NCBI RefSeq assembly: GCF_937981295.1
Contig: NZ_CALJPC010000011.1
Span: forward strand, 1-5,960
Direction: 5' to 3'
Source: an uncultured Campylobacter sp.
GTDB lineage: Bacteria; Campylobacterota; Campylobacteria; Campylobacterales; Campylobacteraceae
Length of the DNA stretch: 5,960 bases
Below the pieces are notes generated by a model. It was not told the DNA's origin, ran no database searches, and was given only the letters and a program-made list of their open reading frames with translations. Of the stretch, positions 1 through 4,781 are shown in pieces. Each line of letters starts with the position of its first letter. The first letter of the stretch is position 1. Position numbers and translations under genes: made by a program.

Positions 1-5
1 TACCA

Positions 6-80
6 ACCCCCACCGCCAACGCTAGCGGTGCGAGCCTTGCGGCTCGCGTTAAATTCTTACTATTGTGGCTACGCCGCATG
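6..80. repeat. Composite two-hairpin repeat, copy 1
   Basis: Order of parts: AACCCCCACC (6-15), then CGCTAGCGGT (20-29), then a perfect 7-bp stem GCGAGCC/GGCTCGC with loop TTGC (30-47), then an AT-rich spacer, then a second stem TGTGGC-TAC-GCCGCA (64-78, one G-T wobble) followed by TG. The same parts recur in the same order at 309-388 with different stem sequences. CACCGC (11-16) can also pair with GCGGTG (25-30) as an alternative fold. Read on the minus strand the first loop is GCAA, a GNRA tetraloop. No protein is supported here. Identity unknown; it may be a non-coding repeat family or a decayed element. The window edge may cut it. Confidence 0.5.
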
Positions 81-157
81 GAATTCCGTAGCGGTAAATT
101 TTAAAATTTTATTGTATTTAAAATTTAAAAATTCCAAAATTTTACTACGTAGAATTC
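81..157. repeat. Imperfect palindrome with AT-rich centre
   Basis: The left arm, 81-102, reads GAATTC, CGTAG, then GGTAAATTTT. The right arm, 136-157, reads AAAATTTTAC, CTACG, TA, GAATTC. The arms are reverse complements apart from small insertions of 1-2 bases. The centre (103-135) is almost pure A/T. The stretch sits directly after the first composite repeat and could form a long imperfect stem-loop. No gene is supported. Part of the pairing comes from common AAATTTT words, so only the GAATTC/CGTAG part is distinctive. Confidence 0.35.
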
Positions 158-175
158 TGCCTCTAGAATTTAGGC

Positions 176-307
176 TGTGGCGGCGTTTTCTCTTAAGGGG
201 GAAGGGGCGCTACTTACTCTACTTCGCTGTGCTCGCAAGAAACGCCACCAGGCTTAAGCTTTGCATCACTACGCTCGTTTTGCGAGGTCGCTCCCCTTCC
301 CGCCACA
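176..307. repeat. Nested inverted repeat, about 130 bp
   Basis: Three exact arm pairs lie in mirrored order: TGTGGCG (176-182) with CGCCACA (301-307); GGGAAGGGG (199-207) with CCCCTTCCC (293-301); and CTCGCAA (232-238) with TTGCGAG (280-286). An 8-bp palindrome GCTTAAGC (252-259) lies near the centre. The left arm is longer than the right, with extra bases between the pairs. The two inner pairs are fully compatible; the outer pair shares base 301 with the middle pair. The arrangement suggests a structured RNA or a decayed palindromic element. No open frame here resembles a protein. Confidence 0.45.
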
Positions 308-308
308 A

Positions 309-388
309 ACCCCCACCCATCCCCCTACGACGCTAGCGGTGGTGCGGACTGCGTCCGAGCATTTTTATTTTGCGGCTTTGCCGCATGC
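309..388. repeat. Composite two-hairpin repeat, copy 2
   Basis: This repeats the layout of 6-80: AACCCCCACC (309-318), CGCTAGCGGT (331-340), a hairpin CGGAC-TGC-GTCCG (345-357), a T-rich spacer TTTTTATTTT (362-371), then TGCGGC-TTT-GCCGCA (371-385) and TGC. The stem bases differ from copy 1 while pairing is kept, as expected if structure is what is conserved. The first hairpin followed four bases later by the T-rich run also resembles a weak rho-independent terminator on the plus strand, though its stem has only five pairs. Confidence 0.5.
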
Positions 389-457
389 TTTGATTTTAAA
401 ATTTCTTGCCGCAAAAATCGTAAAATTTCAATTGCACTACAAATCGGCGCTGTATTT

Positions 458-466
458 TGCTAAAAT
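458..466 (+). promoter_or_regulatory. Probable promoter -10 for the DUF4230 gene
   Basis: TTTTGC followed by TAAAAT (461-466) matches the Campylobacter extended -10 pattern, with TG just upstream of the hexamer and no good -35 at 17 bp. Transcription would start near 473, leaving a leader of about 20 bases that contains the ribosome binding site at 482-486. Confidence 0.45.
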
Positions 467-492
467 ACCGATAAAATTTTAAAGGATGAAAT

Positions 493-1206
493 TTGGAAAA
501 TTTTGCTTTTCTTCTAAATTTAGTGATATTTTGCATCTTGGTTTTTATGTTTTTTAAGATGCGCAAAAGCGGCGAGCAGGCGGGCAAACCGCAGATCGCC
601 ACCGACATCACGCGGCTTAAAAGCATCGGCGAGCTGAGCGTTTTTAAAATTTACTCCAAAGAGATCGTCACGCGCAAGCAAAATGTAGGCAGCGGGCTGC
701 TGGGCTCGCTCGTTTCGCCGCTGATGACGAAAAAGCAGATCGCCATCATCTTCGAGTTTGAGATCGAGTTCGTTTACGACCTGCTAAGCCCCGACTTTGC
801 GATACTACCGCAGGGCGAGGATCGCTACGAGATCAAGATGCCGCCGTGCAAATACAAATACTCGATCAAAGATATGAAAATTTACGACGAGAAAAACGCC
901 AAGCTATTGCCGTTTCTGCTGCCCGATTCGCTAAACGGGCTATTCGGCGCGAGCTTTGACGAGAGCGATAAAAACCACCTGATCGACGACGCCAAGGACG
1001 AAGTCAAACAGCTCTCGTTAAAAATCATCAACGATCTTGGCGGCAAGATCCACAAATCCGCGACCGATACACTGGAGGCGATCGCCAAGAGCTTCGGCGC
1101 GAAGGAGGTCGGATTTATCTTCCAGGACAAGGCGCTTCAAACGATCGATATAAGCTCCAGCGAGATCGCAATCGATAAATCGCTAAAATCGCAGATCGAG
1201 AAGTAG
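493..1206 (+). CDS. Membrane-anchored DUF4230-family protein
   Basis: A 237-aa protein with an N-terminal hydrophobic helix (residues about 4-21) followed by a charged stretch (KMRKSGE), so a single-pass anchor with a large soluble domain is likely. The soluble part resembles DUF4230: a LKSIGELSVFKIYSKEIVT segment (42-60), a strand-rich part with IAIIFEFEIEFVYDL (83-97), IKMPPCKYKYSI (114-125), then a long acidic/basic helix (about 157-200) and a terminal strand GFIF. The family has no firm biochemical role. The start is TTG at 493: an in-frame TGA at 487 excludes anything upstream, and AAGGA at 482-486 sits six bases before it. The stop abuts the next start codon, so the two genes are probably co-transcribed and translationally coupled. 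Family assignment is by eye; gene reality is secure. Confidence 0.85.
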   Translation: MENFAFLLNLVIFCILVFMFFKMRKSGEQAGKPQIATDITRLKSIGELSVFKIYSKEIVTRKQNVGSGLLGSLVSPLMTKKQIAIIFEFEIEFVYDLLSPDFAILPQGEDRYEIKMPPCKYKYSIKDMKIYDEKNAKLLPFLLPDSLNGLFGASFDESDKNHLIDDAKDEVKQLSLKIINDLGGKIHKSATDTLEAIAKSFGAKEVGFIFQDKALQTIDISSSEIAIDKSLKSQIEK

Positions 1207-1677
1207 ATGGAGCTTTTTAAGGCGCTTTTTAAAATTTATTTTGCCCGCATGCTCGCGTTTATGGATGCTTGCGCGAAGGCTTGGCGGAGGTTTTATGAGC
1301 CGATCAGGCTGCGCAAAGAGAAAAAGCGTCTGCGCGCAAAGGGCTATTTTACCGAGGATGCGACGTGGGCAGAGTTTTTCGCGGATTTTAAATTTTGCAA
1401 ATGCTTCATCATCAAAAAAATCCTCTATCCAAACTTCTATGCTATCAAAAACTCCTCCAAATGGGAGGCGGGCTCAAAGCGAGCTAGTTTTACGGTAGGC
1501 TCGTTTGTATACGACGAGATCGCGTGGGTGTGGGTGCCGCGAGCCTTCGACGGCGGGCGGAAAAACGATCTGGAAAAGCTAAAAAATCTACTGCAAAAGA
1601 TCCCCGCGCTGCGCTACGAGCAGAGCGATACGGGGATTAAAATTTTCGGCTACGAGTGCGGCGAAGGGGCCTTATAA
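1207..1677 (+). CDS. Hypothetical 156-aa basic protein, coupled to the DUF4230 gene
   Basis: I do not recognise this protein. The ATG directly follows the TAG of the upstream gene with no gap. A weak GAGAAG at 1198-1203 is the only ribosome binding site, so translation probably depends on coupling. Residues 1-30 form a hydrophobic/amphipathic helix (MELFKALFKIYFARMLAF) that may contact the membrane, followed by a very basic stretch (residues 34-46, rich in R and K). The rest is mixed: aromatic residues with YDEIAWVWVP (102-111), a basic helix (118-130) and a short strand-like end. There is no signal peptide and no known catalytic motif. The operon position suggests it works with the DUF4230 protein at the inner membrane, which is inference. 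Codon use matches the upstream gene. Confidence 0.75.
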   Translation: MELFKALFKIYFARMLAFMDACAKAWRRFYEPIRLRKEKKRLRAKGYFTEDATWAEFFADFKFCKCFIIKKILYPNFYAIKNSSKWEAGSKRASFTVGSFVYDEIAWVWVPRAFDGGRKNDLEKLKNLLQKIPALRYEQSDTGIKIFGYECGEGAL

Positions 1678-1801
1678 TCATATAAAACGATTTCGTCGAG
1701 GGTCGCGCCGATGTAGCGCATGGCTAGCGCTGCTTAGATGGATGCAAGCGGGCGGATTTTGGCTGCCATATGTCTTTGCCAAAACGGCGCATGCGAGCGT
1801 G

Positions 1802-1892
1802 AAATTTTATCTTTGCAAACGCCCCTGGCACGGTCTAAATTTTAAACTCTGCGCGAGTATAAACGCGGGCAAATTTTATCTCTGCGCCTGGC
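1802..1892. repeat. Degenerate short direct duplication at a gene end
   Basis: AAATTTTATCTTTGC followed by CCTGGC (1802-1829) is repeated as AAATTTTATCTCTGC then CCTGGC (1871-1892). The first copy has eight bases between the two words and the second has one. The copies flank the stop codon of the minus-strand membrane gene, so the last residues of that protein come from the duplicated segment. The cause is unknown; slippage or a small tandem duplication is possible. Confidence 0.35.
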
Positions 1893-2480
1893 TCCATAGA
1901 TCCTTTGCTTCGGCGGGGGTTTTATATTAAGCCACGCAAGAAGCAGCACTACGGACGCCAATGGATTTAAGATTAAATTTAGCAGTTCCATACAATTTAT
2001 GACGCCCATCGTTATAGCAGCGGGAGCCGGTATTTTGAACATCATGCCGTAGATGATATCTGCGGCGTCATCAACGATTAGCAGCGCGGCGTATATGGCA
2101 AAAAGCTTGCATCCGGTAGCGGCGCGCAATTTAAAATTTATAATTATCCAAGCGACCGTAACCGCAAACATCAAATACGGCACGTATATTTGCAGCCTAC
2201 TGCAATCACATCTTCTGAGTATATAAATGGCTGAAAAATATAGCAGCGCCGCAAGCGCAATGCTGTAGGCGTATTTGAAGATTATAAAAACCTGCGGACC
2301 CGTGATATTTTGGATGTTTTTAAGCGCGTGGTAAAGGAATGTGAAGGCAAAAATCCACACTAAGATTTGAGAATCCAAGTACGTGATCTCGCCTTTTATA
2401 GAATACGCTATGCTCGCGACCAGTAGGCAGAGCGCGCCGAGCGTGCCTTGCAGCTTCGCTCTTTGAAAATCTTCGTTCAT
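1842..2480 (-). CDS. Hypothetical polytopic membrane protein, about six helices
   Basis: A 212-aa protein with hydrophobic segments at about residues 11-28, 37-53, 63-87, 97-116, 123-147 and 167-185, so it is an integral inner-membrane protein. The loops are short. The fifth segment holds an unusual acidic cluster, DDAAD (137-141), next to MELLNLILNP (164-173), the sort of buried charge seen in transporters and sensors, but I cannot name a family. The C-terminal tail (186-212) is basic, with RRR and a final SRRV, and ends inside a duplicated DNA segment, so it may have been altered recently. The ATG at 2480 has AAAGG about six bases upstream on the minus strand, and the leader carries a 6-bp hairpin. 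The gene is convergent with the upstream pair. A frameshifted fragment of a related gene lies at 2857-2918. Confidence 0.8.
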   Translation of the reverse strand: MNEDFQRAKLQGTLGALCLLVASIAYSIKGEITYLDSQILVWIFAFTFLYHALKNIQNITGPQVFIIFKYAYSIALAALLYFSAIYILRRCDCSRLQIYVPYLMFAVTVAWIIINFKLRAATGCKLFAIYAALLIVDDAADIIYGMMFKIPAPAAITMGVINCMELLNLILNPLASVVLLLAWLNIKPPPKQRIYGARRRDKICPRLYSRRV

Positions 2481-2509
2481 TTTATACCTTTAAATTTTAA
2501 TGTGCGGCT

Positions 2510-2525
2510 CACGGCTTGCGCCGTG
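2510..2525 (-). promoter_or_regulatory. Leader hairpin with GNRA loop upstream of the membrane-protein gene
   Basis: CACGGC and GCCGTG form a perfect 6-bp stem around a 4-base loop. On the minus strand, the sense of the adjacent gene, the loop is GCAA, a stable GNRA tetraloop. It lies about 30 bases before the start codon and is not followed by a T-run, so it is not an obvious terminator. It may stabilise the mRNA leader or be one more of this genome's short hairpins; the stem at 30-47 has the same loop. Confidence 0.35.
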
Positions 2526-2602
2526 CAACTAAACGGCGGGCGCTGCTTTGATTATCGCCGCGCGGGCTTTAAATTTAGCCGGTGCGAATTTTAATTTTAC
2601 GC

Positions 2603-2632
2603 CGCCGCACATACTTCGCCGCACATACTTCG
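2603..2632. repeat. 14-bp tandem repeat, two copies
   Basis: CGCCGCACATACTT occurs at 2603-2616 and again at 2617-2630, followed by CG and a partial third unit, CGTACTT (2631-2637). It lies in a 533-bp gene-free stretch (2481-3013). Two units only, so it is not a CRISPR. It may be a slippage tract and could vary in copy number. Confidence 0.6.
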
Positions 2633-2856
2633 TACTTTACGTCGCTGTGAATGATTTAAGCTCAGCACGCCGCCGAATATCTCATCCTTGGGCTACTGCC
2701 GCGAATTTTATTTAGTTCCGCTGTTACGAGTGCTTTTAATTTAACGCCGTAGTTACCGCAAATTTTACTTTGCCGCCGCCGCTCGCGTAATACGTTTTTG
2801 AAATGGGATTTTACGCAAATTCTGTTTAAAATGGATTTAACTTTTTAAATTTAAAA

Positions 2857-2918
2857 GCAGCGGAGCAGCTTAAAATTTATAACTATCCAAGTGCCATTAC
2901 TATAAGCATTAAAAACGC
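2857..2918 (-). pseudogene. Frameshifted fragment of a paralogue of the membrane protein
   Basis: The DNA around 2871-2892 nearly repeats 2132-2153, inside the membrane-protein gene: TAAAATTTATAA, then T or C, then TATCCAAG. On the minus strand the fragment encodes AFLMLIVMAL (2889-2918), then after a one-base deletion WIVINFKL (2866-2889). This aligns with residues 102-118 of the intact protein, YLMFAVTVAWIIINFKL, at about 10 of 17 identities. In-frame stops close on both sides and no other part of the gene is visible nearby. It is best read as a relic of a second gene copy lost by deletion. Chance similarity of AT-rich words is possible but would not explain the shared W/I/NFKL and LM positions. 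Confidence 0.5.
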
Positions 2919-2970
2919 TTATTTTTGATTTTTAAATTTGAGCTGTTTTTAGTAAATTTTACTTACAAAT

Positions 2971-2980
2971 TTTGTATAAT
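2971..2980 (+). promoter_or_regulatory. Promoter of the ankyrin-repeat protein gene
   Basis: TTTG followed by TATAAT (2975-2980) is a consensus -10. It is preceded by phased T-rich tracts (TTTTT, TTTTAC, ATTTTG), as is typical of Campylobacter sigma-70 promoters lacking a clear -35. The predicted start near 2987 gives a leader of about 27 bases that ends with the site GGGAG (3004-3008), five bases before the ATG. Confidence 0.65.
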
Positions 2981-3013
2981 TTTTAAAATTTTATCTCGAA
3001 AAAGGGAGCGAGT

Positions 3014-4237
3014 ATGAGATTTATCGTTATATTGTTTTTGGTGGTTGGCGGCTGTTTTGGAGGCAATATAACCGACTTTCAAAGCTTGGAAAAATTTATC
3101 AAAGACGGGCAAGCGAAAGGATATTTTCCTAAAAAGATTTTAGTGACGCAAGGATTTGATACCACCGTATTAGAAGACGTGAGTTTAAATTTTAGCAAAA
3201 CCATATATTGGGATATAAATTCTCGCTGCAACCAAAACGCAGACGAAATCATTATAGCCAAAAGCGATACGAGGCACTCTATAATTTGCCCCGGAAATAA
3301 CAACGTCTATATTTTGACTGGCGGCAGAAGCGATGTGGAAGACCCATGGGGAAACGATATCTTCGTAATGGGCGAGAACGATGATAAAATTTCAAAAAGC
3401 TGGGGTACAAATATATTTATATTCGGCAAAAGATGGGGGCACGATAAGATAGAAATCGGCGATTCTAGAATAAATCCGGCGTCAACCCCCGAATACAAAA
3501 ACGAATTTCCTTACGAGTTTAGCCATTTTTTCATCTTTGATAGCGGGGTCAAAAAGGATGATTTGGTTTTTAACTTCAACAAGATAATAAATTTAAAAAC
3601 AAACGACTCTATAGAACTTACGGATTTAAATGGTATAAATTTGATTTTTAAAGACGAGCCGGGTAAATACTACGGTACAAATTCATTAAAGGAGATTTAC
3701 GACGAAAGCTCTCCCGTCGCACCCAAAACCGAAGAGAGATTGAGCGCGGATGAGATACAAACGCTACTTTACAAAACGGCATATTCAGACAACGCCGAAG
3801 ATGCTAAAAAATACTGCGAAATGGGCGGCGATCCGAATTTTAAAGGTCATGAAAATACCACTCCCATCGAAATGGCGGTAATGTTAGGTAACGAAAATTC
3901 GCTTCGCGCGATGCTAGAGTGCGCAAAAAGACTGACCGATAGCGCAATGATGATGAGCGTATTCGGAAGCCAACACGACGATGAGAAGAGTTTTAGGCTC
4001 GTAAAGCTTTTGGAAAAATACGGCGGAAATTTTAAAGCAAAAGATAGCGACGGATGCTCCATGGTAAATTATGCGGCAAGTTCTCATAGTCTAGAAATCG
4101 TAAAATATCTAGTAGAAAGAGGCGCCGATCCAAAAGCTAGATGTTCTCATAACCAAAGCGTAACTCCATCGGATTGGGCAAGAAAAAACGAAGATAAAAG
4201 AGTATATGAGTATCTAAAAAGTCTAGAAGCCAAATAA
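3014..4237 (+). CDS. Exported ankyrin-repeat protein with a repeat-bearing N-terminal domain
   Basis: A 407-aa protein. Residues 1-17 are a signal peptide; VGGC at 11-14 is an imperfect lipobox, so it may be a periplasmic lipoprotein. Residues 18-230 have no family I can name. They include a glycine/aspartate-rich repeat, PWGNDIFVMGENDDKI (111-126) and SWGTNIFIFGKRWGHDKI (129-146), after LTGGRSD (101-107), reminiscent of a degenerate RTX-type beta-roll, and C72/C92 could form a disulfide. Residues about 245-407 form ankyrin repeats, a protein-binding fold: GGDPNFKGHENTTPIEMAVMLGN is split over 271-293, then a helix pair, then YAASSHSLEIVKYLVERG (353-370) with ADPKA, and a final TPSDWARKNEDKRVYEYL (384-401). 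Its own promoter and ribosome binding site indicate independent transcription. GC looks lower than in the 493-1677 genes, which suggests transfer. Exported ankyrin proteins can be immunity or chaperone partners; no partner is visible here. Confidence 0.88.
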   Translation: MRFIVILFLVVGGCFGGNITDFQSLEKFIKDGQAKGYFPKKILVTQGFDTTVLEDVSLNFSKTIYWDINSRCNQNADEIIIAKSDTRHSIICPGNNNVYILTGGRSDVEDPWGNDIFVMGENDDKISKSWGTNIFIFGKRWGHDKIEIGDSRINPASTPEYKNEFPYEFSHFFIFDSGVKKDDLVFNFNKIINLKTNDSIELTDLNGINLIFKDEPGKYYGTNSLKEIYDESSPVAPKTEERLSADEIQTLLYKTAYSDNAEDAKKYCEMGGDPNFKGHENTTPIEMAVMLGNENSLRAMLECAKRLTDSAMMMSVFGSQHDDEKSFRLVKLLEKYGGNFKAKDSDGCSMVNYAASSHSLEIVKYLVERGADPKARCSHNQSVTPSDWARKNEDKRVYEYLKSLEAK

Positions 4238-4242
4238 AAGGT

Positions 4243-4572
4243 ATGCTAAATGGCTTCTTATCACCTTCTTTAAATCAGCGCGATAAAATTATTGGCGTTT
4301 TTGATGCTGATAGCAAAGCACAGCAAGCTTTTATGATATCGATTTGGCTTATGGCTGCAGCGACGGAACTTATTTATGTGCCATCTAGAATGGGCGGCAT
4401 ATCGGACTATCTAGAGCACCAAGATTTGCGGCTATGCCAAAAAGCTTTAAGTTTTCGGCGAAAATTTTATTTTGCATTATTTTTGTTGAAATTATATAAT
4501 TTAATCCAAAATTTATATACACTTCGCTATTATCTCACTTTCAATTTCGCGGCCCACTCGTCTAGTGGTTAG
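4243..4572 (+). CDS. Doubtful ORF or gene remnant running into the tRNA
   Basis: A 109-codon open frame beginning six bases after the ankyrin gene stop. I recognise nothing in it. The first two thirds (residues about 8-70, including DKIIGVFDADSKAQQAFMI and ATELIYVPSRM) have a protein-like composition. The last third is low-complexity and F/L/Y-rich, and coincides with the likely tRNA promoter. The final 22 bases overlap the tRNA itself, which a functional gene would rarely do. The AAAAGG at 4236-4241 is only one base from the ATG, too close to work well. It is more likely the remnant of a gene whose 3' end was lost than an active gene. Confidence 0.25.
   Translation: MLNGFLSPSLNQRDKIIGVFDADSKAQQAFMISIWLMAAATELIYVPSRMGGISDYLEHQDLRLCQKALSFRRKFYFALFLLKLYNLIQNLYTLRYYLTFNFAAHSSSG
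4495..4500 (+). promoter_or_regulatory. Probable tRNA-Glu promoter -10
   Basis: TATAAT preceded by a T-rich run (TTTTATTTTGCATTATTTTT, 4465-4484), the usual Campylobacter style. Transcription would start near 4507, about 44 bases before the mature tRNA 5' end. TTGAAA at 4486-4491 is too close to serve as its -35. Confidence 0.4.
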
Positions 4573-4625
4573 GACGCTGGCCTCTCACGCCGGTAACAGG
4601 AGTTCAAATCTCCTGTGGGTCACCA
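4551..4625 (+). tRNA. tRNA-Glu (anticodon CTC)
   Basis: A full cloverleaf. The acceptor stem is GGCCCAC (4551-4557) with GTGGGTC (4615-4621, one G-T pair). The D arm contains TCTAGTGGTTAGGA. The anticodon stem is CTGGC/GCCGG (4577-4581, 4589-4593) with loop CTCTCAC, giving anticodon CTC at 4584-4586, which reads GAG. The T arm is AGGAG-TTCAAAT-CTCCT, the discriminator is A4622, and CCA (4623-4625) is encoded. The arms match bacterial tRNA-Glu. The gene is complete, as expected if an integrated element restores the tRNA 3' end. An integrase begins 156 bp downstream. Confidence 0.95.
4601..4625 (+). other. Candidate attL core at the tRNA-Glu 3' end
   Basis: P4-type integrases commonly recombine within the 3' part of a tRNA gene, covering the T arm and acceptor end. 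Here the integrase lies just downstream and reads away from the tRNA, so the T arm to CCA is the likely attachment core. The matching attR copy should lie beyond the right end of the window; none is present inside it. Exact limits cannot be set from one end. Confidence 0.45.
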
Positions 4626-4634
4626 TTGCTTCTT

Positions 4635-4770
4635 TTTATATCGATTTACATCAATGTATAACCCTTTACAAAGCTTCGGCCTTAAGGCATTTTATGGCTA
4701 TTTTCAATTTATATTAATTTATATCGGTTTATAATTATTTTCGTAAAAAATGTATAACTTTCTGTATAAC
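4635..4770. repeat. Helically phased TTTATA/TGTATA words between tRNA and integrase
   Basis: TTTATA, TTTACA, TGTATA and TTTACA begin at 4635, 4645, 4655 and 4665, exactly 10 bp apart. TTTATA begins at 4708, 4718 and 4728, again 10 bp apart. TGTATAAC begins at 4655, 4751 and 4763. The perfect palindrome GCCTTAAGGC (4679-4688) lies between the first two groups. TTTATATCGA (4635) and TTTATATCGG (4718) are near-identical 10-mers. Such one-turn spacing beside an attachment site fits protein binding sites, for example integrase arm-type or excisionase sites, or intrinsic bending. AT-richness alone can generate some of these words. Confidence 0.45.
4730..4735 (+). promoter_or_regulatory. Candidate integrase promoter -10
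   Basis: TATAAT lies inside the third TTTATA word of the phased array, giving a start near 4743 and a leader of about 40 bases. TGTATAAC at 4751-4758 is an alternative -10. The ribosome binding site is AAGG at 4771-4774, seven bases before the ATG. If the repeats bind the integrase or a regulator, the promoter would be autoregulated. Confidence 0.35.
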
Positions 4771-4781
4771 AAGGGTATAAA

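Noticed and set aside
28..336. 102-codon plus-strand frame in the left end
   Set aside because: GTG start with no ribosome binding site, composition dominated by L/R/K from AT-rich words and hairpins, and it runs through both inverted-repeat structures. Not a credible protein.
486..557. ATG at 486 as start of the DUF4230 gene
   Set aside because: It is in another frame and stops after 23 codons. The TTG at 493 keeps the hydrophobic N-terminus and has correct spacing from AAGGA.
396..626. 76-codon minus-strand frame
   Set aside because: It overlaps the promoter and first 134 bases of the well-supported DUF4230 gene, and its sequence is basic and low-complexity, like a shadow frame.
1715..1731. 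AGCGC/GCGCT stem as a terminator between convergent genes
   Set aside because: Only five pairs with a 7-base loop and no T-run on either strand.
1742..1930. 62-codon plus-strand frame
   Set aside because: Its apparent internal repeats (KFYLC twice) come from the DNA duplication at 1802-1892. It overlaps the end of the minus-strand membrane gene and has no ribosome binding site.
2603..2637. CRISPR-like repeat
   Set aside because: The units are 14 bp, directly adjacent and have no spacers, so this is a simple tandem repeat.
2662..2847. Open minus-strand stretch of about 60 codons
   Set aside because: No start codon near its upstream end, very basic content (ERRRQSK) and no recognisable similarity. 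Probably chance.
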